Part shown: positions 8,577 to 17,537 of the stretch, piece by piece | Position numbering within the stretch: position 1 is the first letter of the stretch | How the letters are laid out: every line of letters starts with the position of its first letter | From: Streptomyces orinoci | GTDB lineage: Bacteria; Actinomycetota; Actinomycetes; Streptomycetales; Streptomycetaceae | Reading direction: 5' to 3' | Length of the DNA stretch: 64,000 nt | Assembly: GCF_003121295.1 (NCBI RefSeq) | Contig: NZ_PHNC01000035.1 | Location: 62,001 to 126,000 of the forward strand | Notes under the pieces: model-generated | What the model was told of the DNA's origin: nothing | What the model saw: the letters and a program-made list of their open reading frames with translations, nothing else | Database searches by the model: none | Program-made: the position numbers and the translations under genes

Positions 8577-10537
8577 GAGCGGGTGTTCCCTTCGTCTTCT
8601 CGGGGGGCGTGGCGAGGGGGGTGGAATTCCGTGTCCCCGGCGCGGGACGGGTACGGGCCGCCGCCGGGCAGCTCCGGCTCGCTGCCCATGCCGGGGGCGG
8701 GGTCGCCGGGACGGGCGGCGCGGCCGATTGCGTTGGGGGCGGCGGGGTTGGGCGCGTCGCTGGTGGGCGTGCCGTAGGCCGGGGTTCGGCCCGCGCGGGT
8801 GCCTCGGGCGAAGGCGCCCATGCGGCGGGCGGTTTCCTCCGCAGTGCGCTGGGGCGTGGCCTCCGGGGGCAGCGGCTGGGCGGGCTGGGGGCGGGGAGCC
8901 TGGCGGGCGGGCTGTCGGCGGCGGCGCTTGGGCAGGCCACCGGCGGTGGTCCCGGCAGGGCCCTGCGACGGCCCTGATCCGGCCGCGGGGGCGGAGTCGG
9001 GATGCGTGGCGCCGGGGGCGTGAGCAGGGTGCGCGGCGCCGGGGGCATGAGCAGGGTGCGTGGCGCCGGGGGCGTGAGCAGGGTGTCCGGCGACAGGGGC
9101 ACGGTCACGCTGCGCGGAGCCGGGGACGTACCCGGCGTCGGCGGCCGCAGCCTGGGCGGCGTCACCGGGGCTGAGGTCCGGATGCCCGGCGCCACGGGCG
9201 TGCCCGGCGTCCGCACCCGGGGCACGGCGGGGGTCCCCGGCGCCGGGGCCGTACCCGGAGCCAGCCGATGCCGGGTCGGAGCTCGGGTGCGCCGCGCCAG
9301 GGCCGTACCCGGCGTCCATCGCACCCGAGGCGGCGGCATGGGCGGATTCGCCGGCACCGTGGCCGTATCCGGCGTCCGCCGCGCCCTGGGCGGCGGCGCG
9401 GCCGGGATCCCCGGTGGCGCCCGTGCGTCCCGGGACCGGCGGGGTGGAGGCGGCACCCGGGGCGCGGTCGGCGTGCGCGGTAGCGGCGCCCGAGCGCGAG
9501 GACGGGGGTGCCAGAGGCGTGGTGTTGGGGCCGTCCAGGTCCGGGTTGATCAGCAGGGCGCTGGGCAGGAACAGCACGGCCCGTACGCCGCCGTACGGCG
9601 AGCTGGTGTCCACCGAGACGCTGAAGCCATAGCGCGCGGCGAGCACGCCGATGACGGGGAAGCCGAACTGCGGGGGGTCGCCCAGGCGGGAGACGTCCAC
9701 CGGGCGGCGGCCGGAGAGCAGGGCGGCGGCCCGCTGGAGCTCCTGGCCGTCCATGCCGACGCCCGCGTCGTCGATGACCACACACGCCCCGTTGTGCACC
9801 GGCTGCAGGCTGACCTCGACCGTGGTGTTGGGCTGCGAGTGGCGGGCCGCGTTGTCGAGGAGTTCGGCGACGGCGAGCACCACCGGCTCCACGGCCCGGC
9901 TGACGACGGCCACTTCGCCGTGCCCGTGCACCCGGACCCGGCGGTAGTCGCGGATCCGCGAGGTCGCGCCGCGTACCACATCGGTCAGCTGGGAGGAGAC
10001 GCGCTGCCGCCCCGGCCAGGAGCCGCACAGCACCGCGATGGCCTGCGCCCGGCGCCCGAACTGGGAGTTGGCGTGGTCGATCTCCAACAGGTCTTGCAGC
10101 ACATCGGGGTTGTCGTGACGTTCCTGCATCCGCGAGATGGCCAGCTGCTGTTCATGCGCCAGCCCCTGCAGGGCCCGCATGGACGCCTTGAGCGCGGCCT
10201 TGGCGGACTGGTCCACCCGTTCCTGGGCCCTGTCCACGGCCTGGGCGAAGAGCTCCATCACCGACTGCAGGCTCTGGGCGAAGGCGGTACCGGCGAGCCG
10301 TTCGTCCTGCAGTCCCGGCAGCGGCGCGGACTTGTGCATGGAGTCCGCCACGGACGGCAGCCGGACCGCCACCAGGCGGGCCACCTCCTCGTCACGGGCC
10401 TGTACGTTCTCCTCCAGGGCCGCGACCCGGGCACGCACCGCCGTGGTGATGCGGCGCTGGCGGATCAGCAGTACCGCCACCGCGATCAGCGCGACGAGCA
10501 GGCACCACGTCACCGCCTCCGGTATGTGATGTGACAT
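8573..10537 (-). CDS. cvnA: Conservon histidine-kinase-like membrane protein CvnA
   Basis: A 654-residue sensor-like protein. One N-terminal membrane helix (about 8-28) is followed by a helical region (30-190), then a GHKL ATPase domain with ELLDNAARHS and DDAGVGM. The last 310 residues are disordered and rich in Gly, Ala, Pro and His, with exact 9-residue repeats encoded at 9004-9084 and several AGYGPGA copies. ATG 10537 is chosen because AGAGGA lies 5 bases upstream; an upstream frame extension of 23 residues lacks a site. CvnA proteins look like kinases, but phosphotransfer is not well established. This is the promoter-proximal gene of the cvnABCD-P450-P450 operon. Confidence 0.93.
   Translation of the reverse strand: MSHHIPEAVTWCLLVALIAVAVLLIRQRRITTAVRARVAALEENVQARDEEVARLVAVRLPSVADSMHKSAPLPGLQDERLAGTAFAQSLQSVMELFAQAVDRAQERVDQSAKAALKASMRALQGLAHEQQLAISRMQERHDNPDVLQDLLEIDHANSQFGRRAQAIAVLCGSWPGRQRVSSQLTDVVRGATSRIRDYRRVRVHGHGEVAVVSRAVEPVVLAVAELLDNAARHSQPNTTVEVSLQPVHNGACVVIDDAGVGMDGQELQRAAALLSGRRPVDVSRLGDPPQFGFPVIGVLAARYGFSVSVDTSSPYGGVRAVLFLPSALLINPDLDGPNTTPLAPPSSRSGAATAHADRAPGAASTPPVPGRTGATGDPGRAAAQGAADAGYGHGAGESAHAAASGAMDAGYGPGAAHPSSDPASAGSGYGPGAGDPRRAPGADAGHARGAGHPDLSPGDAAQAAAADAGYVPGSAQRDRAPVAGHPAHAPGATHPAHAPGAAHPAHAPGATHPDSAPAAGSGPSQGPAGTTAGGLPKRRRRQPARQAPRPQPAQPLPPEATPQRTAEETARRMGAFARGTRAGRTPAYGTPTSDAPNPAAPNAIGRAARPGDPAPGMGSEPELPGGGPYPSRAGDTEFHPPRHAPREDEGNTRS
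9004..9084 (-). repeat. Three 27-bp tandem repeats inside cvnA tail
   Basis: Three consecutive 27-base units at 9004, 9031 and 9058. Copies 1 and 3 are identical and copy 2 differs at two bases. They keep frame and encode a 9-residue Ala/His/Pro/Gly unit in the disordered C-terminal tail of CvnA. Confidence 0.9.
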
Positions 10538-10712
10538 CAATTCCTCTTGGACCGTGGGGGCATACGGGCGGCGGGACAGGTTACGGCGTCCTGATGTCCC
10601 GTCCAAAAGCGGAATACGCGGATCATCTAACCACGCCGGTGACCGAGCGTTCCGCCTCCGTCTCGATTGGCGAACAGCACAACGCCCACCGGGCCCGCTT
10701 GGCGCGGGTGCG

Positions 10713-10745
10713 GAGGGCGTTGCGAGGGCGTTGCGAGGGCCTTGT
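10713..10745. repeat. Three 11-bp tandem units in cvnA upstream region
   Basis: GAGGGCGTTGC occurs at 10713 and 10724, with a variant (GAGGGCCTTGT) at 10735. It lies about 180 bases upstream of the cvnA start on the other side of its promoter region. No function can be read; the surrounding 10538-10886 stretch holds no convincing gene apart from a short open frame ending at 10757 on the minus strand. Confidence 0.6.
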
Positions 10746-10886
10746 GAGGAGCGTTTTCAGGCCACGACCGGCCCCTGCGGGCGGGCGGTGGCGATCTCCA
10801 CCGTCCGGCGGGCCCGGGAGGCCAACGCGGCCGGGTTGTCCGGGTGCACCCGGGCCCGGCCGGTTGTCCGAAACACTGCTTGCGCT

Positions 10887-11164
10887 TCAGAGGTTCTGAT
10901 CGGCCTTCGCCCACGTCACCGGGTCCGCGAAGCCGGGCGGGACGATGACCGCCTTGTTCACCGGCTTGCCCTGGAACCACGGCCCGCCGGTGGTGGCCGG
11001 CAGCGCGTCCGCCCACTCCAGGTCATCGTGGGTGGCGGCCGGGCGCCGCCCATGCCTCGTTACGCTGGACCGCCGCCCCGTGGCACCGGCTCCGCAATCC
11101 GGCGCAGCCGCACCTCGGCCCCCGCCTTCCCGGTGGCAGCACCCCTGGTCGCGGCGTCGGTCAT
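10887..11164 (-). pseudogene. Frameshifted small ORF of unknown family
   Basis: A minus-strand ATG at 11164 has an excellent ribosome site, AAGGAG 10 bases upstream, but the frame stops after 34 codons at 11060. A second frame, offset by one base, continues without a stop to 10887 and ends with protein-like sequence (DDLEWADALPATTGGPWF, then VIVPPGFADPVTW). Together they would make about 92 codons if one base were gained or lost near 11045-11070. I do not recognise the family. It may be a decayed gene, a sequencing indel, or a genuine 34-residue peptide gene. The 11165-11489 stretch between it and the next gene has no other convincing frame and probably holds divergent promoters. Confidence 0.35.
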
Positions 11165-11489
11165 GCCGTAACACTCCTTCGGCTGTGCGGACTTCGGCGG
11201 TCCGCCGCCATCCTGTGGGCGGCCGATGGGAACCGGCCAACATCGCCTTCCGGGTACATCACTTCGGCGAGCGAGCGTGATAAATCGTGACAAATGCCGC
11301 AACCGATCGGTGAATTGACGCTGTATGGCCCGTGGGCTGGACGGGCGGACGAAGGGCTCTCTACGGTCGCCGGAACCAACCCGCCTCCGGGCGGCGAACA
11401 GCCCCCCAGCCGATATATCGCCCCCGCCGACGAGCCGAACCCCGCCCGGCAGAACGGCAGAACGAGAGAACGAGAGAGGGCCGCCCGCC

Positions 11490-12602
11490 ATGGCCGAGCA
11501 ACTCCCCCAGCCGCCGGGCGGACCGCTGGGCGCCCTGCTCGCCGAGGGGGTCTCGCCCTGGCTGGAGGGCCTGTCGCGCTCGCGGCTCTCCTCCGGGCTG
11601 CTCACCCGCCTGGTGACCCAGGCCGGGCTGCGCGGCGCCACCTCCCATCCGCGCGCCCTGGCCGCCGATATGGCGGCGGACCCGGACTGCCGGCAGCAGC
11701 TCTCCCATATGGCGCGCCGCTCGGTCCCGCCGGAGCGGGCGGTGACCGCGGTGTGCGCCTACGACCTGCGCTCCGCCTGCGACGAGCTGACGGAGGTGTT
11801 CGCCGCCGGCCGGGGCCTGGACGGCCTGGTCTCGATGGACCTGAACCCGGCCCTGGCGCGGGACGCCCGGGCCACCGTGGCCGCCGCCGAGCAGCTGCAC
11901 CGGGCGGCCTGCCGGGACAACGCGCTGGTGAAGATCCCGGCCACCGAGGAGGGGCTGACGGCCGTCGCCGAGTGCCTGGGCCGGGGCATCGGGGTGCACA
12001 TCACCGAGGTCTACTCGGTGCACCGCTACGGCCAGGTGCTGGACGCCTGCTTCGACGGGCTGGAGCGCGCCCTGGCCGCGGGCCTGGCGCTGTCCTCGGT
12101 CGCCGCGGTGACCTCGCTGCCCGTCGGCCTGGTGGAGGCGGAGGCCGACGCCCGGCTGACCGCCCTGGGCACGGAGCGGGCGCTGGCCCTGCGCGGCACC
12201 GCCGCCCCGGCCCTGGCCCGGCTCGCCTACCGGCTGTACGAGCAGCGGCTGGGCGGCGACCGCTGGCGGCGGCTGAGCGCCGCCGGGGCGCGGCCGCCCC
12301 GGCCCATGTGGCACATCCACCCCCCGGCCGCCGCCCGGCAGCTGGCCGGACTGGTCGCCTGGGGCACCGCGGCCGCCATTCCGGCCGAGGAGCTGGTGGC
12401 CGGCCCGGCCCGCTACCGGCTGCACGGCGACACTCTGACCGGTACCCACCGGCAGGCACGCCAGGCGCTGGACCGGCTACAGCACCTGGGCTGCTGCACC
12501 GAGGCCGCCGCCGGCCGGCTGCAACGCCGCAGCCTGGCGCGGCTGGCGGCCGACTGGCGTGGCTTACTGGCCACGGCGGCCGGTCAACTGGCGCCTGCCT
12601 GA
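11490..12602 (+). CDS. Divergent transaldolase-like protein
   Basis: A 370-residue protein with transaldolase-family layout. LVKIPAT carries the Schiff-base Lys (K148), and the VHITEVYSVHRY segment corresponds to the usual VNVTLIFSLDRY. Two other catalytic acids look altered: the active-site Asp of the W-L-D-D segment is Glu (E26 in WLEGL), and the Glu of VSxEVDP is Asp (D117 in VSMDLNP). It is thus probably a paralogue rather than the pentose-phosphate enzyme, which in Streptomyces lies beside tkt and zwf. ATG 11490 is preceded by GAGAGAGG; the open frame upstream of it is not family-like. It stands alone on the plus strand between the conservon and the PucR regulator. Activity uncertain. 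Confidence 0.75.
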   Translation: MAEQLPQPPGGPLGALLAEGVSPWLEGLSRSRLSSGLLTRLVTQAGLRGATSHPRALAADMAADPDCRQQLSHMARRSVPPERAVTAVCAYDLRSACDELTEVFAAGRGLDGLVSMDLNPALARDARATVAAAEQLHRAACRDNALVKIPATEEGLTAVAECLGRGIGVHITEVYSVHRYGQVLDACFDGLERALAAGLALSSVAAVTSLPVGLVEAEADARLTALGTERALALRGTAAPALARLAYRLYEQRLGGDRWRRLSAAGARPPRPMWHIHPPAAARQLAGLVAWGTAAAIPAEELVAGPARYRLHGDTLTGTHRQARQALDRLQHLGCCTEAAAGRLQRRSLARLAADWRGLLATAAGQLAPA

Positions 12603-12644
12603 CGGCCCTTGGCGGTTCACCGGACGCCCGGTGAAGCGCGCGGG

Positions 12645-13110
12645 ACGGTGCGATACGCGGCATCCGCCGGCCCCGCGACATCCGCCGCATCCGCCGCACT
12701 GGCCGCAACCGCCGCATCTGCCGCAGCCACCGCACCCGGGGCGCAGCCGGCCACCGACGGGCCCGCGCCCGGCACGCCACCGGTGAGCCGGCCGCTCCGG
12801 CGATACGCCGCATCCACAACATCCGCCGCACCCGCCGCACCTGGGGCGCGGCCGGCCGCTGGCGGGCCCGCGCCGGACATGCCAACCGGTGAGGGGGCCG
12901 CTCGCGCCATACGCGGCATCGGCCGCACCGGCAACATCCGCCGCACCCGGGGCGCAGCCGACCACCGACGGGCCTGCGCCCGGCACGCCACCGGCAAGCG
13001 GACCGCTCCTGCAATACGCGGCACCCGCCGCACCCGCATCCACCGCACACGGCGCACGGCGCACGGCCGACGCCCTCTGCAGCCCGCGCCTGGCACGCCA
13101 CCGCCCAAAA
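12645..13110. repeat. Degenerate tandem repeats of about 105 bp
   Basis: The 752-base gap between the transaldolase-like and PucR genes contains recurring blocks. The hallmark ATACGCGGCA (one copy ATACGCCGCA) begins at 12653, 12803, 12909 and 13014, giving spacings of 150, 106 and 105 bases. Each block also carries a CCGCACC..GGGGCGC..CCGGCC stretch and a GGCACGCCACCGG stretch. The first block is longer because of extra CCGCA-type triplets. Frames are open on both strands simply because the sequence is GC-rich and repetitive; their products are Ala/Arg/Gly strings with no domain. I read it as non-coding repeat DNA. Just before 13355 lies the leader of the next gene. Confidence 0.65.
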
Positions 13111-13354
13111 CGGGCCGCTCACCAGAGCAAGCGTGCCCGGCGATGGGACAGTCCGGGAGCCGCCGGAGGACAAGTAGGCTGAGCCCGCCCGGCCGTTTCC
13201 CATCGTGGGCCGCGAGCAAGCCGTGATCCAGCCGCGATCAAGCCACTTGCGGCACTCCGGCCACTCGCCTACCTTGTGCGATTGCCGCTCCGGTAGGGGC
13301 CGGATCCCGCCAACGGGACTTACCCGGGGCCGGCGAGGACCAGGGGGAGAGACC

Positions 13355-15385
13355 GTGCCGCTCAGTGGAGCCGAAGCCGCCGCGTTCACCGTGCTGGAGA
13401 TGCTGGACAGCGGGGCGCCCTCCCACCGGTTCCCGGCCCTGCTGGAGGAGCGGCGGCTGGCCGGGGCGCCGCCGGAGGAACTGGCCGCGCTGGAGCGCGC
13501 CACCCGGCTGGGGCTGTCCATCAGGGCGCAGACCGAGGCCCAGCAGCAGCGCGAGGCCCATCTGTCCGCCCTGTTCGACGCCGGCTTCGACCTGGCCGTA
13601 CCCCAGGACATGGGCACCCTGCTGAAGGTCATCCTGCGCCGGGGCCGGGTGCTGCTCTCCACGGACATGGCCTGGATCGGCCTGCTGGACGAGGAGGGCT
13701 GCCCGGTCATCCGCGCCTCTGACGGCCACACCACCGACCGCAACATCGGCCTGCGGCTCCCCCAGGGCACCGGCCTGGGCTCCGCCACCACCCGCAGCGA
13801 GAACCCGTCCCCGTTCTGGACGCCGGACTACCTTCCCGATGAACGCATCCACCACAGCCCGGACGTGGACGGGGTAGTCAAGGCGGAGCGGCTGCGGGCC
13901 ATCCTGGCCGTACCGCTGTACCGGGGCGCCCGCCCGGTGGGCACCCTCTACCTCGGCGACCGCACCGTGCGCCACTTCACCACCGAGGAGGTGGCACTCA
14001 CCTGCACCTTCGCCGATCTGGTGAGCGTGGCCCTGGAGCAGGTGCGGGTGCTGGAGCACAATGCCGCGCTGATCGAGGAGCTGCGCGGCCGTACCGAGGG
14101 CTATGAGGCCGGGATGCGCGGTGCCCGGGACATCAGCGAGATCCACCAGCGGCTGGTCCAGCTGGTGCTGGACGAGGGCGACCTGGACGCCCTGGCCCGG
14201 GAGGCCGGGCGGGAACTGGCCGCCGCGGTACGGATCCTGGGGGCGAGCGGCGCCGTACTGGCCTCGGCCGGTGAGATGCCGGAGAAGCCCGGCCGGGACA
14301 CCGTGGTCCCGGCGGGCCCGGCCACCCGGGCCGGGCAGCGGCTGACCGCGCTGGACGACGGCTGCTGGGCGGTGCCGCTGGCCGGCGGCGGCACCCAGCT
14401 GGGCACCCTGGTGCTGCGGCGGCCCGAGCGGTCCTGGAGCGAGCAGGACCGGCGGGTGCTCCGGCTGGTCACCGAGATGATGTCCCTGCAACTGCTGCTG
14501 GAGAACAGCCGGGGCGCCGCCGCCGAGGGCCGGATCCGCGAGAGCCTGCTGGGCGAGATGCTGCTGGGCATCCGGCGGCCGCCCCGGGAACTGCGGCAGG
14601 AGGCCCGCCGGCTGGGCATCGACCTGGGCGGCGAGCACATCCTGGTGGTGGCCCGCCCGGAGGGCGACGCCCGGGGCAGGCTGGCGGCCTGGGCCTCCTC
14701 CTACGCCCACCGGATGGGCGGCCTCAACAGCGCCCACCAGGGCTCGGCCGTCCTGCTGCTGCCGGGCGGTGACGCCGGCCGGGCGGCCCGCGCGGTGCTG
14801 GACGAACTCGCCCCGCTGCTGGGCCATCCGGTGACGGTCGGCGCGGCGGGCCCGGTGAGCGATCCCTCCGCCGTCCGGCACGCCTTGCAGGAGGCGCTGC
14901 GCTGTCTGGACGCCATGACCGCGCTGGGCGCCACCGGGCGCGCCGCCTCGCTGCGCGAACTGGGCTTTGTCGGCGTGCTGTTGGCGGACAACCACGATGT
15001 GGACGGCTTTATCGACGCCACCATCGGCCCGGTCCTGGACTACGACCGGCAGCGGTTCACCGATCTGCTGCACACCCTGGAGATCTACTTCGAGGCGGGC
15101 GGCAGCCCCACCAATGCCGCCAAGCGGCTCCATGTGCACGCCAATACGGTGGCCCGCCGGCTGGAGCGCATCGGCGAACTGCTGGGCCCCGCCTGGCAGG
15201 AGCCGGAGCGGGCGCTGGAAGTCCAGCTGGCGCTGCGGGTGTTGCGCGTCCGCGACGGCCTCGGCTCGCCTCGGCCCGAGTCGCCTCCGCCCGGCTCGGC
15301 TCCGGCCGGCCCACCCCGGCTCCACCAGGACGGCCCCGGCGCTCCTCAGCAGGCCGGGACCAGCTCCGCCGGGCACTCCTCCTGA
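13355..15385 (+). CDS. GAF-PucR helix-turn-helix transcriptional regulator
   Basis: A 676-residue regulator of the PucR/CdaR family. An N-terminal GAF domain lies at about 90-250, a coiled connector follows, and the C-terminal HTH_30 domain reads LLHTLEIYFEAGGSP and AAKRLHVHANTVARRLERI. Such proteins usually activate purine, sugar-acid or secondary-metabolite genes in response to a small ligand bound by GAF. GTG 13355 is chosen because AGGGGGAGA lies just upstream and the sequence before it is not conserved. The last residues are Pro/Ser/Gly-rich. Its 3' end overlaps the convergent IS701-like gene by 40 bases. Target genes are not evident; the neighbouring transaldolase-like gene is a candidate. 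Confidence 0.88.
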   Translation: MPLSGAEAAAFTVLEMLDSGAPSHRFPALLEERRLAGAPPEELAALERATRLGLSIRAQTEAQQQREAHLSALFDAGFDLAVPQDMGTLLKVILRRGRVLLSTDMAWIGLLDEEGCPVIRASDGHTTDRNIGLRLPQGTGLGSATTRSENPSPFWTPDYLPDERIHHSPDVDGVVKAERLRAILAVPLYRGARPVGTLYLGDRTVRHFTTEEVALTCTFADLVSVALEQVRVLEHNAALIEELRGRTEGYEAGMRGARDISEIHQRLVQLVLDEGDLDALAREAGRELAAAVRILGASGAVLASAGEMPEKPGRDTVVPAGPATRAGQRLTALDDGCWAVPLAGGGTQLGTLVLRRPERSWSEQDRRVLRLVTEMMSLQLLLENSRGAAAEGRIRESLLGEMLLGIRRPPRELRQEARRLGIDLGGEHILVVARPEGDARGRLAAWASSYAHRMGGLNSAHQGSAVLLLPGGDAGRAARAVLDELAPLLGHPVTVGAAGPVSDPSAVRHALQEALRCLDAMTALGATGRAASLRELGFVGVLLADNHDVDGFIDATIGPVLDYDRQRFTDLLHTLEIYFEAGGSPTNAAKRLHVHANTVARRLERIGELLGPAWQEPERALEVQLALRVLRVRDGLGSPRPESPPPGSAPAGPPRLHQDGPGAPQQAGTSSAGHSS

Positions 15386-16533
15386 CGGCCCAGCGCGAGA
15401 ACCGCATGGGCGGCGGAGGCCAGGGTGACATGCCGGTGCCAGCCGCCGAAGGAACGGCCGGTGAAGTCCCGCATCCCCACCCGGTCGGAGAGCTCCGCGA
15501 AGTCCCGGTCCACCGTCGCCACCAGCCGGCTGAGCCGGACCAGCGCGGCGGGCGGGACGTTCAGCAGATCGGTCAGCCAGAGCTCGGCGGGCCAGCGGCC
15601 GCCGTGCTCCCCCACCGCCAGCAGCAGCATGTCCCGGCCGCGTACGGCCGGTCCGGGCAGCGGCAGCGCCACCCGCACGGCGGCGGTGAGCAGGGCGCGC
15701 ACCGTGCCGCCGGGGCCGCGCCAGAGCACCGGCCGGCGCAGGTCCCGGGCCGCGGCCAGCACCTGGTGCGCCGAGATCTCACCGGTCCGCCCGGCCGGGG
15801 TGTCGCTCGCCGCCAGCCGCAGCGAGCCGCCGACCCGGGCCAGCACCGGGACACCCGCGGCACGCAGCCGGTGCAGCGCGGCCAGGGTGTCCGCCTGGCG
15901 GGCGTCCAGCACCACCGGCCGCAGCGGCAGCCCCCAGCGGCGCACCGTCGCCAGATGGGACTCCACCACGCACTCCCCCAGCGTCTCGGCCGGCACCGTG
16001 TCCGGGATCATCGCCTGGCGGCGGCGCACCGGATCGTCCAGCCAGCTCTCGCCCAGGTGCAGCCGCCAGCTCACCGGAACCGCGTGCTCCGCGGTGGCCG
16101 CCCAAACCCCCACCGCCTGCTGGGCGTTGACCACCTGCCCCGCCTCCGGGCAGAAGCGGCGCTCCACGCCGACCGAGTTCTCCCCGGCCTTGGGTATCAG
16201 CATCGGCCGGACCACCCAGGCCTGCGGCGGGCGGGTCCGGGCCAGCTGGTGCGCCAGGGCGCGGCGCACCGGGCCCCAGTCCCAGGTGGAACTGGAGACA
16301 AAGTGGTGCAGGCTCTGCTCGGCGGCCGGGCCCTCGGCCAGCGCGGCGATATTGCGGATGGACTTGCGCCCGCGGGCGCCCAGCAGTCCGCGCAGATAGG
16401 TCTCGCCCCGGCGGCGCTGGTCGCTGCGCGGCAGCGAGGCGAACAGGGCGGTGGTCAGCTCGCCCAGCACCGCCTCCTGGGGGCCGGTCCCCCACTGCCG
16501 CCCGGTGCGCTCCCGCAGTGCCGTTCCATTCAT
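15346..16533 (-). CDS. IS701-transposase-like protein, catalytic residues altered
   Basis: A 395-residue protein clearly related to IS701-family DDE transposases (IPKAGENSVGVERRFC, VSWRLHLGESW, FTGRSFGGWHRHVTL). The first catalytic Asp pair (DD of the usual IDDTGFPKKG) is replaced by R109/P110, the second Asp is kept (D210 in VVLDA), and the position of the catalytic Glu is Asp (D342). No terminal inverted repeats or target duplication are visible around it, and the frame is intact. This points to an immobile, possibly domesticated protein rather than an active element. ATG 16533 follows GGGGAAG. The 335 bases upstream (16534-16868) hold no gene, only promoter space shared with trkA. Confidence 0.8.
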   Translation of the reverse strand: MNGTALRERTGRQWGTGPQEAVLGELTTALFASLPRSDQRRRGETYLRGLLGARGRKSIRNIAALAEGPAAEQSLHHFVSSSTWDWGPVRRALAHQLARTRPPQAWVVRPMLIPKAGENSVGVERRFCPEAGQVVNAQQAVGVWAATAEHAVPVSWRLHLGESWLDDPVRRRQAMIPDTVPAETLGECVVESHLATVRRWGLPLRPVVLDARQADTLAALHRLRAAGVPVLARVGGSLRLAASDTPAGRTGEISAHQVLAAARDLRRPVLWRGPGGTVRALLTAAVRVALPLPGPAVRGRDMLLLAVGEHGGRWPAELWLTDLLNVPPAALVRLSRLVATVDRDFAELSDRVGMRDFTGRSFGGWHRHVTLASAAHAVLALGRQEECPAELVPAC

Positions 16534-16868
16534 CGCTTCCCCCGCGTCGGTCGTCCGGTCCGTCCCCTCAACGGTGCTCCCGGACGCCCCTCGCGGCCCA
16601 GGTGTGCCGTCCACCCCGTCCGCCCCAGGGCCGGTGGTCCGGCCACCAATCGCCTGGTGAGGGCCGTTCCGGCGGGGGCGGGGAGCGGGGCGGAAGGTGC
16701 GGCGGGAGGTGTGGCGGGACCACCAGGGCGGCTGGAACGTGTGGTTCCGTATCAGATGCCTCCGGCGGCCAGTCGGCGGCCTGGGCACCCGCCCGGCGCC
16801 GGGCCCGGCTACGGTGGTGCCGTGCTTTTTCAGGTCAACACGGAATTCCGGAGTACGGGGCAGACGTC

Positions 16869-17537
16869 GTGCACATTGTGATCATGGGGTGCGGACGCGT
16901 GGGCTCGGCCCTCGCGCAGACCCTTGAGCAGCAAGGCCACACGGTGGCGGTGATCGACCAGGACCCGACGGCCTTCCGCCGCCTGGGCTCCGGATTCGGC
17001 GGACGGCGGGTGACCGGCGTCGGCTTCGACCAGGACACCCTGCGCGAGGCCGGTATCGAGGAGGCGGGCGCCTTCGCCGCGGTCAGCAGTGGCGACAACT
17101 CCAACATCATCGCGGCCCGGGTGGCCCGCGAGATGTTCGGCGTGGAGAACGTGGCGGCCCGTATCTACGACCCGCGCCGCGCCGAGGTCTACCAGCGGCT
17201 GGGCATCCCCACCGTGGCCACCGTCCGCTGGACGGCCGACCAGATGCTGCGGCGGCTGCTGCCGTCCGGCGCCGAGCCGCTGTGGCGGGACCCCAGCGGC
17301 GGCGTCCAGCTCGCCGAGGTCCCGGTCTCCCCGGCCTGGGTCGGCCACAAGATCAGCCGGCTCCAGGAGGAGACCGGGGTACGGGTGGCCTTCCTCACCC
17401 GGCTGGGCGAGGCAATGCTGCCGAGCTCGGCCACGGTGCTTCAGGAGGGCGACCTGGTCCACGTGATGATGCGCACCGACGAGGTGGAGAAGGTCGAGGC
17501 CGCCTTTGCGCAGGGGCCTGAGGAGGGTCACCGATGA
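16869..17537 (+). CDS. trkA: TrkA-type potassium regulatory protein (CeoB-like)
   Basis: A 222-residue RCK protein. A Rossmann NAD-binding half opens with VIMGCGRVGSALAQTL and ends the second strand with DQD; an RCK_C half follows from about residue 140. Such subunits gate K+ channels or transporters in response to nucleotides, and RCK_C domains are known c-di-AMP receptors in several bacteria. GTG 16869 is the first codon of the conserved strand. Its stop overlaps the next trkA start as ATGA, so both are made together; M. tuberculosis has the same pair, ceoB-ceoC. No TrkH/KtrB membrane subunit is nearby; the KimA-like permease is the nearest potassium protein. Confidence 0.93.
   Translation: MHIVIMGCGRVGSALAQTLEQQGHTVAVIDQDPTAFRRLGSGFGGRRVTGVGFDQDTLREAGIEEAGAFAAVSSGDNSNIIAARVAREMFGVENVAARIYDPRRAEVYQRLGIPTVATVRWTADQMLRRLLPSGAEPLWRDPSGGVQLAEVPVSPAWVGHKISRLQEETGVRVAFLTRLGEAMLPSSATVLQEGDLVHVMMRTDEVEKVEAAFAQGPEEGHR

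Noticed and set aside
9002..10534. Plus-strand 510-codon frame opposite cvnA
   Set aside because: Repetitive Gly/Ala/Arg product; CvnA domains are clear on the other strand.
12609..13226. Ala/Thr/Arg-rich plus-strand frame and Gly/Cys-rich minus-strand frames
   Set aside because: They are translations of the 105-bp tandem repeats; no domain and no ribosome site.
15346..16533. Active insertion sequence
   Set aside because: No terminal inverted repeats or target duplication visible and catalytic acids replaced, so it was kept as a gene rather than a mobile element.
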